A stretch of DNA of 64,000 bases, from positions 337,032 through 401,031 of the forward strand of contig CABJAS010000001.1 of NCBI GenBank assembly GCA_902363625.1, read 5' to 3'. This stretch comes from Clostridiaceae bacterium. GTDB taxonomy: Bacteria > Bacillota_I > Bacilli_A > Erysipelotrichales > Coprobacillaceae. This document shows positions 43,382-52,596 of the stretch, piece by piece. Under the pieces are notes generated by a model. That model was not told where the DNA came from. It saw nothing but the letters and a program-made list of their open reading frames with translations, and searched no databases. The translations under genes and the position numbers were made by a program. Position 1 is the stretch's first letter, and each line of letters starts with the position of its first letter.

Positions 43382-45188
43382 ATTTGTCGTCTACAGATAA
43401 AACCGCCATGAATGCTTCCTGAGGAATCTCGACACTTCCTACAGCTTTCATACGTTTCTTTCCTTCTTTTTGCTTTTCCAGCAATTTCTTTTTACGTGTA
43501 ATATCTCCGCCATAACATTTTGCCAACACGTTTTTACGCAAAGCTTTGATTGTCGTTCTGGCAATAATTTTTCCTTGAATAGCTGCCTGAATAGGAACTT
43601 CAAACATCTGCTTTGGAATAATGTCTTTTAGCTTTTCACAGATAATCTTACCACGGTCATAAGCAAAATCACGATGTACGATTGAGGATAATGCATCCAC
43701 CGCTTCACCATTTAAAAGAATATCCATCTTAACCAGCTTACTTTCCTTGTAACCACAAAGCTCATAGTCAAATGAAGCATACCCTTTAGAACAAGATTTC
43801 AGTCGATCAAAGAAATCATACACAATTTCCGCCAAAGGAATTTCATACAATAAAGTCATACGTGTTTCATCTGTATATTGAATATCGATATAATCGCCAC
43901 GCTTATTCTGACACAATTCCATAATCGGTCCCACATAATCGCTTGGCGTCATAATCGTTGCTTTTACATAAGGCTCTTCTAATCGACTGATTTTCTGAAC
44001 GTCCGGCAGCATTGATGGATTATCTACAGTTGTCATTGTCCCATCTGTTAAATAGGCATGATAAACAACAGACGGTGCTGTCGCAATTAATTCCAGACTG
44101 AATTCTCTTTCCAGTCTTTCCTGAATAACATCCATATGCAGTAATCCGAGGAACCCACATCTAAAACCAAATCCCAATGCCTGTGAAGTCTCCGGATCAA
44201 ATACCAGTGCCGAATCACTCAGCTTCATCTTTTCCAAAGCTTCTCGTAAATCATTATATTTGCTGTTATCGATTGGATATAGCCCGCAATACACCATCGG
44301 ATTTAATTTACGATACCCCGGTAATGGTTCACTGCACTCATTCCCCACCACAGTTACCGTATCCCCAACATTAATGTCATGAATAGACTTAATTGCCGCT
44401 GAGAACCAACCTACTTCCCCAGTCACCAACTCTTCTTTTTTCGTTTCAGCAGGTGTATGCACACCGACTTCAACAATTTCATATTCCGCATTAGATGCCA
44501 TGAATCGCACTTTGTCTCCGACTTTGATCTTTCCTTCAACAATACGCACCAATACGATTACACCACGATAAGCATCATAATAAGAATCAAAAATCAAGGC
44601 TTTTGTCGGATGGTCAACACTTCCACTTGGCGGTGGTACCAACTGAACGATGGCTTCCAGCACTTGTTCAACATTTAAATTATTTTTAGCCGAAATCAAA
44701 GGGGCATGTTCAGCCGGCAGCCCGACAACCTCTTCAATCTCTTTAATCACACGTTCAGGATCAGCACTAGGCAAATCAATCTTATTAATGACCGGAATGA
44801 TCTCTAAATCATTATCAATCGCCAAATAAACGTTCGCTAATGTCTGTGCTTCCACCCCCTGAGCCGCATCCACAACCAAGACAGCACCTTCACATGCCGC
44901 TAATGAACGTGACACTTCATAAGTAAAATCGACATGGCCCGGTGTATCTATCAAATGCAATAGATAGGTTTCATTATCCGAAGCCGTATATTGTAATTGA
45001 ACGGCATTTAATTTAATCGTGATGCCGCGCTCTCTTTCTAATTCCATGCTGTCGAGCAGCTGTGCCTTCATATCTCTGGTAGCCACAGCTCCGGTTAACT
45101 GTAAAATACAATCCGCTAAGGTCGACTTCCCATGATCGATATGGGCAATGATCGAAAAATTACGAATCTTTGACTGATCTATTTTCAT
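43380..45188 (-). CDS. lepA: Elongation factor 4 (LepA)
   Basis: Ribosome-bound translational GTPase that acts on stalled or initiating ribosomes. The 602-residue protein has G1 HIDHGKST (about 14-21), G2 near RERGITIK, G3 DTPGHVDF (about 79-86), G4 NKID (about 133-136), EF-G-like domains II, III and V, and the LepA-specific C-terminal domain ending in basic residues ([16 protein letters not shown]). ATG 45188 follows GGGTG by six bases; GTG 45200 is less likely. Own promoter and terminator. Confidence 0.97.
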   Translation of the reverse strand: MKIDQSKIRNFSIIAHIDHGKSTLADCILQLTGAVATRDMKAQLLDSMELERERGITIKLNAVQLQYTASDNETYLLHLIDTPGHVDFTYEVSRSLAACEGAVLVVDAAQGVEAQTLANVYLAIDNDLEIIPVINKIDLPSADPERVIKEIEEVVGLPAEHAPLISAKNNLNVEQVLEAIVQLVPPPSGSVDHPTKALIFDSYYDAYRGVIVLVRIVEGKIKVGDKVRFMASNAEYEIVEVGVHTPAETKKEELVTGEVGWFSAAIKSIHDINVGDTVTVVGNECSEPLPGYRKLNPMVYCGLYPIDNSKYNDLREALEKMKLSDSALVFDPETSQALGFGFRCGFLGLLHMDVIQERLEREFSLELIATAPSVVYHAYLTDGTMTTVDNPSMLPDVQKISRLEEPYVKATIMTPSDYVGPIMELCQNKRGDYIDIQYTDETRMTLLYEIPLAEIVYDFFDRLKSCSKGYASFDYELCGYKESKLVKMDILLNGEAVDALSSIVHRDFAYDRGKIICEKLKDIIPKQMFEVPIQAAIQGKIIARTTIKALRKNVLAKCYGGDITRKKKLLEKQKEGKKRMKAVGSVEIPQEAFMAVLSVDDK

Positions 45189-45212
45189 CTTAACACCCAC
45201 TTTCAGATGTTA

Positions 45213-45241
45213 ATTATACCAAATCTTTTAATTAAACACAA
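45213..45241 (-). promoter_or_regulatory. SigA promoter of lepA
   Basis: TTGTGT (complement of 45236-45241), a 17-base spacer and TATAAT (complement of 45213-45218). Confidence 0.75.
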
Positions 45242-45246
45242 TAATC

Positions 45247-45546
45247 CTAATTATGAATCATACGATCTAAATATTTAATCTTTTCTGCCATGACATACAT
45301 CTGATCTGCATGCTTCTCTAATCTTCCCTTCAGACTGATCCAGTGACAGTCTTGAGCAAGTGCCAGCAATCGATCCGCCTCCCCTTTCCAAAGCAGACAA
45401 TCAATACGATCTTTTTCATAAAATCCTTCATTATTGATAAATGCTTTTTCTACTTCAACTAATATATGTAAATATTTTTTCCCATTCAGCTGAATGAATC
45501 CTTCTTCACTCTTATATGTTCCAATGATAATCACTTCGTTGATCAT
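45247..45546 (-). CDS. Small OB-fold protein, SSB-like
   Basis: A 99-residue protein whose N terminus (INEVIIIGTYKSE) and the pattern of strands up to IDCLLWKGEADRLLALA and WISLKGRLEK match single-stranded DNA-binding OB folds. It lacks the acidic C-terminal tail of a true SSB. The start is at ATG 45546 with GAGG eight bases upstream. It stands ahead of lepA with a promoter between, so the link is loose. Function not assigned. Confidence 0.65.
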   Translation of the reverse strand: MINEVIIIGTYKSEEGFIQLNGKKYLHILVEVEKAFINNEGFYEKDRIDCLLWKGEADRLLALAQDCHWISLKGRLEKHADQMYVMAEKIKYLDRMIHN

Positions 45547-45712
45547 TTTCATCACCTCAATATCACTTTAACAAAGATCTCATTATTCGACAAACCAGAT
45601 ATTTTTAATATTTATAATGATTTTGTTGTTTCATTTCAATAAACTCTATTCAAATTTAAAAATATGGTATTTTTTCTAAATAAAAGTTAACAATTATTAA
45701 AGGTGATATAAA

Positions 45713-46783
45713 ATGAATAAAATTAAAAACATCAACAAAAATTATATAATTGCAGCTGTACTATCCAATCATTTTTTTATAACCAAGTACCTGCTTTATA
45801 ACTTATATACCCATGGAACAATTTACAGTTTCATGTATCTTTTTATCATATGCTTAATTATTGCAGGGCTAAGCCCAATTCTTTATCACTATACGAAAAA
45901 GAATTTTTTAAATAAGAGATCGCCCATTGTTGCCTGGATTCTAAGTGTCTATTTGCTTATTTCAAGTATCTTGTCGCTGATCACTTTAGGAAATTTTGTC
46001 AGTATCCACTGGCTCAATGCTACAAATCAAACCCTGATTATCGGATCGATCCTGCTCCTTATTGTTTTTATTGCTTTTGTAGATGATAAAGCGGTTTATA
46101 AAACATTAGCTCTGCTATTCTTAGTATTACTCGCTATTCTCTTAATCTATGGAATTTCTAAATATCAATTTCTATCAATCGAGCATATAACAACTTACAT
46201 TTCTCTATCAAAGATGAATTTTGATGTCATTATTTATTCAGTCTTTATCATTTTAGAGACCTTCTTCATTTTCTTTATTCCCAATGTAGACAAAGCACCA
46301 CTTACTAAAAAGAATTATTATACCTATATTGGCTTTATGATTTTTGTCATTCTATTTGAAGGGATTATAGAGTTAAATGAATTTAATGGGATTATTCAAT
46401 ATGTAACCTATCCTTTCTTTGAAAGTTTCAATATTATCTACTTCGGTCAATATATCGGCTATCTTAATTTTCCGGTATTATTCATCTATGTAATCGGATG
46501 TTTCAGTAAAATCGCATTGAATCTTAAAGTATTGCAGAAAAACTTAGGTAAAAGTAAGTGGAACGGCATTTTTATTGCCTTATGCTTTATCATTCCTGTT
46601 GCATTGCTTAAAAACGCTAATGATTATGCCAACATTCGTTTATTCTTTGTTATTCCTGCTCTCATCGCTTTATTTTTAGCCTTATTACTTTACAATCTTA
46701 AAGGAGGTTTATTGAATGGAAGAAATACAAATTCTACAAGACCATTACCAAAAAAGCGCCGACGTCAAGTTCAAGGTCAATAA
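45713..46783 (+). CDS. gerAB: Spore germination protein, GerAB-type permease subunit
   Basis: The germinant-binding membrane subunit of a GerA-type receptor in the inner spore membrane. The 356-residue protein has ten predicted membrane segments, an amino acid transporter-like fold (GerAB/ArcD/ProY), and a basic C terminus (KKRRRQVQGQ). Its end overlaps the start of the GerAA gene by 68 bases, so the two are translated in close coupling. AAAGGTGAT precedes the ATG. It is the first gene of the tricistronic unit; most known receptors begin with the A subunit. Confidence 0.9.
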   Translation: MNKIKNINKNYIIAAVLSNHFFITKYLLYNLYTHGTIYSFMYLFIICLIIAGLSPILYHYTKKNFLNKRSPIVAWILSVYLLISSILSLITLGNFVSIHWLNATNQTLIIGSILLLIVFIAFVDDKAVYKTLALLFLVLLAILLIYGISKYQFLSIEHITTYISLSKMNFDVIIYSVFIILETFFIFFIPNVDKAPLTKKNYYTYIGFMIFVILFEGIIELNEFNGIIQYVTYPFFESFNIIYFGQYIGYLNFPVLFIYVIGCFSKIALNLKVLQKNLGKSKWNGIFIALCFIIPVALLKNANDYANIRLFFVIPALIALFLALLLYNLKGGLLNGRNTNSTRPLPKKRRRQVQGQ

Positions 46784-48083
46784 GAACTATGCATTAATCT
46801 ACTGTGAGGGATTAAGCAATGTGAAAGAAGTCGAGGAAGAGCTGCTGCGACGCATTAACCGTCATATTAAATTTAATCCTACCCATCTGACTTCTTCTCT
46901 GCTCACCATTGAAGAAATCAAAGATACCTCTTTTGAAAAACTGGATGATCTTGTCTACAGCGGGATGTGTCTGCTTTATTATCATCATCAATACTACAGT
47001 ATCAATGTCATTAACGTACCAAAGCGTACACCCGATCAATCCATCATTGATATTACCATTACCGGACCGCGCGACAGTTTGATCGAAAATTTGGAAACAA
47101 ATGTTGCCCTGATCCGTAAACGTTTAAAAAGTTCTGATTTACACTATGAAAAGTATACTCTTGGAAAACATTCCAAAACTCAGGTCGGACTCTTATATGT
47201 TGAAGATAAATGCGATCAAAAAGTCATTGATCAAATAACTCAGCAATTAGAAAATATTACAGATGAAGATATTGTCAGTACCGGTCAATTCCGCAATCTG
47301 ATGTTTAGTAAAAAGAAAAAAATGCTGTTTCCTCGCATGACCAATACTACTCGTCCTGATTATTGTGTTTACAGCTTGCTGGCAGGTAAATTTATCTTGA
47401 TCCTAGATAACTTCAACAGTGCCAATATCGGACCAGCGACTTTACCTTTATTTATTGATTTCTCAGATGATGTCAATAACCACTATCTGACAACCTTCAT
47501 TACCCGTTTTCTTTACATAGCCAGCGCATTTATCGCTATTTATTTAATGCCGTTTATTTTAGCTATCTATTCTTATCATCCACAAGAAATTCCGTTCCTC
47601 TGGCTGTCCAATTTGCTCAGCATTCAAAAAGGACTGATTATGCCCGTCTATTTGGAGATTATTTTTGCGACTTTTCTATTTGAATTATTCCGTGTGGCCG
47701 GTACTCGTTTTCCCGCCGGAATCTCGACAACACTCCTTGTTATCGGAAGTGTTCTCTTAGGTCAAAATATTACTTCGAGTGGATTTATCGGCTATGATAT
47801 TATGTTTCTTTCTGCTCTCTCGATTATTTGTAATTACTCTATTTCTAACAGTATATCGTTTAACAGTGTGATTACTCTGTTTAAAGGCTTTGCCTTCTGC
47901 TGTTCCTTATTTCTAGGACTGTATGGCTTTATGATCGCTTTTATAACGATTACCATTTATATTTGTCAGCTTAAATCGTTTGGCAAAGACATGTTGGATG
48001 GTCAAATCGCAATTAGCTTAAAAGCTTTTACAAATTTATTTAAATCTGCAAACTTTGATAAAAAGGTGGAGAAAACAAGATGA
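46716..48083 (+). CDS. gerAA: Spore germination protein, GerAA-type subunit
   Basis: A 455-residue subunit with a hydrophilic N-terminal region (about 1-235), a conserved segment before the first helix (AGKFILILDNFNSANIGP, about 226-243) and four to five membrane helices (about 270-430) with GTRFPAGIST. GerAA proteins assemble into a germinant-gated channel. AAAGGAGG lies nine bases before the ATG within the gerAB end. The gerAC ATG overlaps the stop codon by four bases. Confidence 0.92.
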   Translation: MEEIQILQDHYQKSADVKFKVNKNYALIYCEGLSNVKEVEEELLRRINRHIKFNPTHLTSSLLTIEEIKDTSFEKLDDLVYSGMCLLYYHHQYYSINVINVPKRTPDQSIIDITITGPRDSLIENLETNVALIRKRLKSSDLHYEKYTLGKHSKTQVGLLYVEDKCDQKVIDQITQQLENITDEDIVSTGQFRNLMFSKKKKMLFPRMTNTTRPDYCVYSLLAGKFILILDNFNSANIGPATLPLFIDFSDDVNNHYLTTFITRFLYIASAFIAIYLMPFILAIYSYHPQEIPFLWLSNLLSIQKGLIMPVYLEIIFATFLFELFRVAGTRFPAGISTTLLVIGSVLLGQNITSSGFIGYDIMFLSALSIICNYSISNSISFNSVITLFKGFAFCCSLFLGLYGFMIAFITITIYICQLKSFGKDMLDGQIAISLKAFTNLFKSANFDKKVEKTR

Positions 48084-49156
48084 AAAAGATACTCTGCTGC
48101 TTTATATTAGTATTTGGTTTATGTGGCTGTGCTGCCGATATGAAAGATATGTATAACTTAGCTTTCCCAACATCGATGGCGCTGGATTTTAAAGATGAGC
48201 AGTTTGAAGTGACACTGCAGATCATTAATTCCAATTCACTTTCTAAACCTGAGTTAGAATCTTCAATCAATAAAGGGGAAATCTTGATTACCTCTGCACA
48301 AGGGATGTCGATTAGTGACGCTATTCAAAAGCTGGAAAATAAGCTGCGTATGGAAATTGTTTTAACCAACATTAATACCGTCTTTTTAACAGAAAAGATG
48401 ACTGCCAAAGAACCGTTTGATGCCTTTTTGAATTATTTATTGATTAACCCGGAACTGCGTTTAACGACCAGTATGTTTATTAATGATGGGGATATAAAAG
48501 ACATCTTTGAAGTTAAGCACAACATTACAAGCTCCCCGTATTTTTCTTTAGTTGCCTATACTTCTCAAGACCGCATGAGTTCGTTAGAACTCCCCGATAA
48601 AGCTTTATCGATCTTAAAAAATTACTACAATAATACCGAAGTTTCCATCATTCCTAATATGGATACCGATAAAGAGTCTACCCTATTAAGTGACGGGGAA
48701 AGCGGCGAACAGCTGCGTTATGATATCAAACGATTAACTTTATTAGACTGTCAGACATTTACAACATTTAATGTCGAAGATGTTCAGGGATTAGAATACC
48801 TAACCAATAAAGAAAGTAAAAATGCTGTAGAATTGATTAAACAAGAAGACAGTACCATTAACTTTTTAATTGAAGGAATTAAAAAGTCAACATTCTATAA
48901 GGACGGCGTGTTTCATGTGCGTTTAGACACCATTATTTCTATCGGTGCCAGTGAGTTGGACATGGATGAACAGGAGATCGTCAATCAGATCACTCAGCAT
49001 ATTGAGACATCGGTAAAAGAAACCTATGCCACCTTACTCGACCATGGGATTGATTACCTGCGTCTTCAAAATCTCAATGAAAATCCATTAACCATTGATA
49101 AGATTTCATTTGAAGTTAATGTTTCATTACAGACGAAAACAAATTATTTGAAATAA
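48080..49156 (+). CDS. gerAC: Spore germination lipoprotein, GerAC-type subunit
   Basis: A 358-residue lipoprotein with a signal peptide ending in GLCGC (Cys-17 is the lipid site) and the Ger(x)C architecture: an N-terminal domain, a middle domain with KEPFDAFLNYLL near 113, and a C-terminal domain (about 250-355) in which the family's SxxETY-like element appears as SVKETYATLL near 310. It is the outer-face subunit of the receptor. Its ATG overlaps gerAA, and a strong terminator follows, so the unit ends here. Confidence 0.92.
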   Translation: MKKILCCFILVFGLCGCAADMKDMYNLAFPTSMALDFKDEQFEVTLQIINSNSLSKPELESSINKGEILITSAQGMSISDAIQKLENKLRMEIVLTNINTVFLTEKMTAKEPFDAFLNYLLINPELRLTTSMFINDGDIKDIFEVKHNITSSPYFSLVAYTSQDRMSSLELPDKALSILKNYYNNTEVSIIPNMDTDKESTLLSDGESGEQLRYDIKRLTLLDCQTFTTFNVEDVQGLEYLTNKESKNAVELIKQEDSTINFLIEGIKKSTFYKDGVFHVRLDTIISIGASELDMDEQEIVNQITQHIETSVKETYATLLDHGIDYLRLQNLNENPLTIDKISFEVNVSLQTKTNYLK

Positions 49157-49160
49157 AACG

Positions 49161-49192
49161 AGGACTGCCTGTGTTTCATTGGCAGTCCTTTT
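49161..49192 (+). terminator. Terminator of the ger operon
   Basis: A nine-base-pair stem (AGGACTGCC/GGCAGTCCT) with TTTT behind it. Confidence 0.92.
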
Positions 49193-49200
49193 ATGTATAG

Positions 49201-49227
49201 AAAAAGCAGACAAATGTTTATGTCTGC
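49201..49227 (-). terminator. Terminator of the rubrerythrin gene
   Basis: A seven-base-pair stem (GCAGACA/TGTCTGC, loop AATGTTTA) followed on the minus strand by TTTTT. Confidence 0.88.
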
Positions 49228-49240
49228 GTAACGGCACTAT

Positions 49241-49834
49241 TTATTTTGTATAAGGGGCTAATTCGATTCTGATAAAATATCCTTGATCGTGATCACATAC
49301 CGGACAGCGTTCCGGAACAGCAGTTCCTTCATAAATAAACCCACAGTTTAAGCACATCCACTGACATGTCACGTTAGATACATATAATTGATTACTTTCC
49401 AATAAGGTTGCAATTTCCTGAAAGCGATCTCCATGTGTTTTTTCTATGTTCGCGATGTTTTTAAAATCCTGAGCTACTTTTAAGAAGCCTTCTTGTTTTG
49501 CAATCTCAGAAAAGTTTTGATAGACATCCTGATATTCTTCATATTCATTGTGATGCGCACTCTTTAAAAGTGAAATAACATCTTCGGAAATATCAATAGG
49601 ATATCCGCCATCAATAAAAATCGTTTCACCGGAAAGCTGCTGTAAATGATTATAAAAAATTTCAGCATGTTCTTTTTCTTGATTGGCAGTAAATAAGAAA
49701 ACATCTGCTATCATATGTTGTTTTTGTTTCACTGCAATTCCAGCAGCAAATGTGTAGCGATTTCTTGCCTGTGATTCACCGGCAAATGCACGCATTAAAT
49801 TATCTTTTGTTTGACTTGTTTTAAAATCGACCAT
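49241..49834 (-). CDS. rbr: Rubrerythrin
   Basis: A non-haem iron peroxidase that reduces hydrogen peroxide in anaerobes. The 197-residue protein has a four-helix ferritin-like domain with the di-iron ligands in FAGESQARNRY, EKEHAEIF and NIEKTHGDRF, and a C-terminal rubredoxin-like domain with CLNCG and CPVCD (about 159-177). ATG 49834 has AAAGGAG nine bases upstream. Two in-frame ATG codons upstream lie at or before that site. Suggests an anaerobic or microaerophilic host. Confidence 0.95.
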   Translation of the reverse strand: MVDFKTSQTKDNLMRAFAGESQARNRYTFAAGIAVKQKQHMIADVFLFTANQEKEHAEIFYNHLQQLSGETIFIDGGYPIDISEDVISLLKSAHHNEYEEYQDVYQNFSEIAKQEGFLKVAQDFKNIANIEKTHGDRFQEIATLLESNQLYVSNVTCQWMCLNCGFIYEGTAVPERCPVCDHDQGYFIRIELAPYTK

Positions 49835-49921
49835 AATCATTCTCCTTTGCTCATATATTATGAACAAGATAGCAAAAATTATTCTCTGCGCACCTTAAAT
49901 TATGATGATTTCTCTCCGTAA

Positions 49922-49950
49922 ATAAAAATCAGGATCATCAAGACCCTGAT
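49922..49950 (-). terminator. Terminator of the acpS operon
   Basis: A stem (ATCAGG/CCTGAT, loop of eleven bases) followed on the minus strand by TTTTTATT, just behind acpS. Confidence 0.7.
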
Positions 49951-50273
49951 CATCCTATCACCACAAAGGCAACAGCATATTCTTTTTCATGAGAAATCGA
50001 TATTTTAGCGTTTGGTGCATTGAGATATGGCTTCCCCGATTCATCATTTAAAACTTCAATCTGCTGAAAGCTGATGGGACCAATGCCGGTTCCCAAAGCT
50101 TTTGAATAGGCTTCCTTAGCAGCAAAACGCCCACCTAGAAACTCCAGCTTTTGCTGATCCGTCTTCTTTTGATTAAACAGTTCTCTTTCATCCGGTGTTA
50201 AAATACGTTCAATAAAATGGCGATTATGAATATTTAATCGTTTTAAATCAACGATATCTACTCCGATTTCCAT
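49950..50273 (-). CDS. acpS: Holo-[acyl-carrier-protein] synthase
   Basis: Transfers 4'-phosphopantetheine from CoA to acyl carrier protein. The 107-residue protein has the family's GVDIVDLKRL (about 4-13, metal-binding Asp) and FAAKEAYSKALGTG (about 50-63, Glu and Lys). Its length is normal. The ATG shares a base with the stop codon of the preceding gene. Last gene in a five-gene unit starting at trmB. Confidence 0.95.
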   Translation of the reverse strand: MEIGVDIVDLKRLNIHNRHFIERILTPDERELFNQKKTDQQKLEFLGGRFAAKEAYSKALGTGIGPISFQQIEVLNDESGKPYLNAPNAKISISHEKEYAVAFVVIG

Positions 50274-50938
50274 TATTCTTTCAGCTTTTTCTTTTCGTAA
50301 AGACTCATCAGTTCATCTAAAGTCATTTCATCATCGATTTCATCAATCAATGTTTTTTCTTCTCCCTGAACAGCAGAAAAATCTAATTGGAATTCTCCCG
50401 TTCTTGCTTCAATGATTTTTAACTGATTTTCTTCTTCTTTAATAATATTAGCTAAATTGCGTAAGTTCTCCGTTACTGAATCCGGCTTTTTATTTTCTGT
50501 TTTTTCTTTGCTTTTTTTAACGATTATTTTCTCTGTTGACAGCTCTTCATCGACTTCAACCTGCTCTTCTTGAGCCCCGTAAAAAGGTGAAATCACCGGC
50601 ACTAACTGCTCTTTAAAGTTAGTTGTACGTTTTTTCTTTATCTTCTTAACCGTCGGACGATAGCCTGATTCCGCTTCTTCTTTCTTTCCTGTCATCGGTG
50701 AAATAATCTCCGACATACTATAAAACGGAGTCACGGCTGTATCAATCTTTGGCTTTTTAATTTTAACTTTTTCAACCGGTTTTGTTTTTTTAGCTTCTGC
50801 TTTCACTTCTTCTTGTTCTTCATTATAAATTAATGGAGAACTGAATTTTTCCTTACGGCGCTGTTCGATGACCGGGTCAATACGTTCTTCGATTGCTTCT
50901 TCTTTTTTGAATTTTTTCATCAAATCTTTTAACGCCAT
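50273..50938 (-). CDS. Uncharacterised charged protein with repeated SP motifs
   Basis: A 221-residue protein with no signal peptide or membrane segment. It is mostly Lys and Glu, probably disordered, with four short hydrophobic islands: SSPLIYN (about 33-39), VTPFYS (about 69-74), IISPMTG (about 78-84) and VISPFYG (about 113-119). The repeated (I)SPx(Y/T)G looks like a linear binding motif. A C-terminal helical region (LDELMSLYEKKK) ends it. I recognise no family. It is one base behind ytpR and overlaps acpS. The role is unknown. Confidence 0.75.
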   Translation of the reverse strand: MALKDLMKKFKKEEAIEERIDPVIEQRRKEKFSSPLIYNEEQEEVKAEAKKTKPVEKVKIKKPKIDTAVTPFYSMSEIISPMTGKKEEAESGYRPTVKKIKKKRTTNFKEQLVPVISPFYGAQEEQVEVDEELSTEKIIVKKSKEKTENKKPDSVTENLRNLANIIKEEENQLKIIEARTGEFQLDFSAVQGEEKTLIDEIDDEMTLDELMSLYEKKKLKE

Positions 50939-50939
50939 T

Positions 50940-51557
50940 CTATTTTCCTCCCATATATTGTTTTAAAAAGGATTGTCCTACCTGATAATCATCATCCAAT
51001 ACCATAATTCCTCTTACTTGCGGAGCATTGGGCAACAGTAATTCACGGGCTGAACACAGCATTCCGTTTGACTTCACCTTACGCAAAGCAGACGGCACGA
51101 TCAGCAGACCGCTAGGCATCATCGTTCCCGGTGTTGCTACAACTACTTTTTGATGAAGGGCGACATTGGGTGCACCGCATACAATCTGAGTGGTTTCTTT
51201 TCCCAAATCCACTTGGCAGATATGTAAATGATCCGAATCAGGGTGTTCTTCAATCGCAACAACTTGTCCTACGATCAAACGTTCCTGATCATCTTTTTCT
51301 ACTTGAATTTCTTTAGATGGATCGATCAACTGATTAATTTTACTGATGATCTCATCCGTGATTTCAACCTGCCCATCTTTTAAGCCAGTCATATGCTTTG
51401 AAGCCTCAAAAACATTCAGCCCAATAATCTGTCCTTTTTGATCATAAAGATAGCAAATATCATCGATACGTTCAGCGTGATCTGTCTGCCCGTTTTGAAA
51501 ACGGCAAAGCAGGATATCTCCAACCTCTGCTTTATTGTAAAATGCATGTAATATCAT
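50940..51557 (-). CDS. ytpR: YtpR family tRNA-binding protein
   Basis: A 205-residue protein. The C-terminal half (about 90-200) is the tRNA-binding EMAP/Trbp111 OB fold: IVGQVVAIEEHPDSDHLHIC, VCGAPNV and CSARELLLP. The N-terminal domain is the DUF4479 region. Stand-alone relatives of the PheT N terminus; the role in translation is not firmly known. ATG 51557 has GTAGG nine bases upstream. Six bases behind it is the thioredoxin gene end, so co-transcription is likely. Confidence 0.92.
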   Translation of the reverse strand: MILHAFYNKAEVGDILLCRFQNGQTDHAERIDDICYLYDQKGQIIGLNVFEASKHMTGLKDGQVEITDEIISKINQLIDPSKEIQVEKDDQERLIVGQVVAIEEHPDSDHLHICQVDLGKETTQIVCGAPNVALHQKVVVATPGTMMPSGLLIVPSALRKVKSNGMLCSARELLLPNAPQVRGIMVLDDDYQVGQSFLKQYMGGK

Positions 51558-51565
51558 TGTCACAC

Positions 51566-51886
51566 CTACTTTACTGAATCAATAAAATTCTGAATTTCCT
51601 GTTTTGTTTTTCTTAATTTACTTACAAAACGTCCTGTTTCTACACCCTTGTCATAAGCAACAAATGATGGAATTCCCATAATATCCAAATCTTTACATAA
51701 ATCAATGAATTGATCACGGTCTATTTTATAAAATTTAAATTCAGGATTATCTGATACAATCTGTCCGATAAACGGTTTTACGAAAACACAATCCGGACAC
51801 CAGCCTGCCGTAAACATAAAAATACTTTTTTCCTGTGTTGCTTTTTCAAAATCTTCTAAACTTAAAATATCAATTAAATTTTCCAT
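51566..51886 (-). CDS. Thioredoxin family protein
   Basis: A 106-residue thioredoxin fold with the redox motif in GWCPDCV (about 28-34; CPDC in place of the classical CGPC). The cis-Pro is in GIPSF near 74. It is cytoplasmic and probably reduces disulfides in partner proteins. ATG 51886 has AGGAGA eight bases upstream. A longer reading from 51955 lies inside trmB. Confidence 0.9.
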   Translation of the reverse strand: MENLIDILSLEDFEKATQEKSIFMFTAGWCPDCVFVKPFIGQIVSDNPEFKFYKIDRDQFIDLCKDLDIMGIPSFVAYDKGVETGRFVSKLRKTKQEIQNFIDSVK

Positions 51887-51896
51887 TGTTTTTCTC

Positions 51897-52532
51897 CTAT
51901 CTAAAGTTTGCCTGTATTTTATAAATCGGTCCAAAAGGACTGAATTTTCTTTCATATTCTGTCATGATATTGTCTTCATACCCTTCTGAGTGGTGAAGGT
52001 CTAAACAAATATCTTTAAAATCCATCGGATACTGATTCATGGATACAATCGAGAATTCAAACAAACCTCGGTTATCCGTTTTAAATTCAATATCACCATC
52101 TTCTTTTAATAATAGCTTATAGATATCTAAATAGCTTCTATAAGTCAAACGTCGCTTGTCATGCTTCGATTTTGGCCATGGATCACTGAAATTCAAATAG
52201 ATTTTCTCTATTGAATGTGCAGGAAATAAATCCGGCAGATGAGCTGCATCAAAGCACATTAACCGAAGATTGGGAATGGCTTCCCCACTGATCAGTTTTT
52301 TCAGAGCTGCCACCAGCACACTGTCGTATTTTTCAATACCAATAAAATTGATTTGGGGATAACGCTTTGCCATTTCAATAATAAAATCGCCTTTTCCCAT
52401 TCCAATTTCAATGCGCAGGGGCTGGTCATTAGTAAAAATATTTTTTAAATCGAAAAGTTCATCTGTTTTAAGAACGATCTCTCGATGATTTTCTATCAAT
52501 TCTTTCGCTTTTGGATTATTTCTTAAACGCAT
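51897..52532 (-). CDS. trmB: tRNA (guanine-N7)-methyltransferase TrmB
   Basis: Makes m7G46 in tRNA. The 211-residue protein has the SAM-binding IEIGMGKGDFI (about 42-52), GIEKYDSVL near 69, DAAHLPDLF, NFSDPWPKSKHDKRRLT (about 117-133, catalytic Asp and tRNA contacts) and FKTDNRGLFEF near 155. First gene of its operon. AGGAGGAG precedes the ATG. Confidence 0.97.
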   Translation of the reverse strand: MRLRNNPKAKELIENHREIVLKTDELFDLKNIFTNDQPLRIEIGMGKGDFIIEMAKRYPQINFIGIEKYDSVLVAALKKLISGEAIPNLRLMCFDAAHLPDLFPAHSIEKIYLNFSDPWPKSKHDKRRLTYRSYLDIYKLLLKEDGDIEFKTDNRGLFEFSIVSMNQYPMDFKDICLDLHHSEGYEDNIMTEYERKFSPFGPIYKIQANFR

Positions 52533-52558
52533 GTTCTCCTCCTCATAATTCTTTTTCC

Positions 52559-52567
52559 ATTATAGCA
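52559..52567 (-). promoter_or_regulatory. Extended -10 promoter of the trmB operon
   Basis: TGCTATAAT on the minus strand with no good -35 at normal spacing, about 27 bases upstream of the start codon. Confidence 0.65.
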
Positions 52568-52596
52568 CATATCTGCTTATAATAAATTGCAAATTC

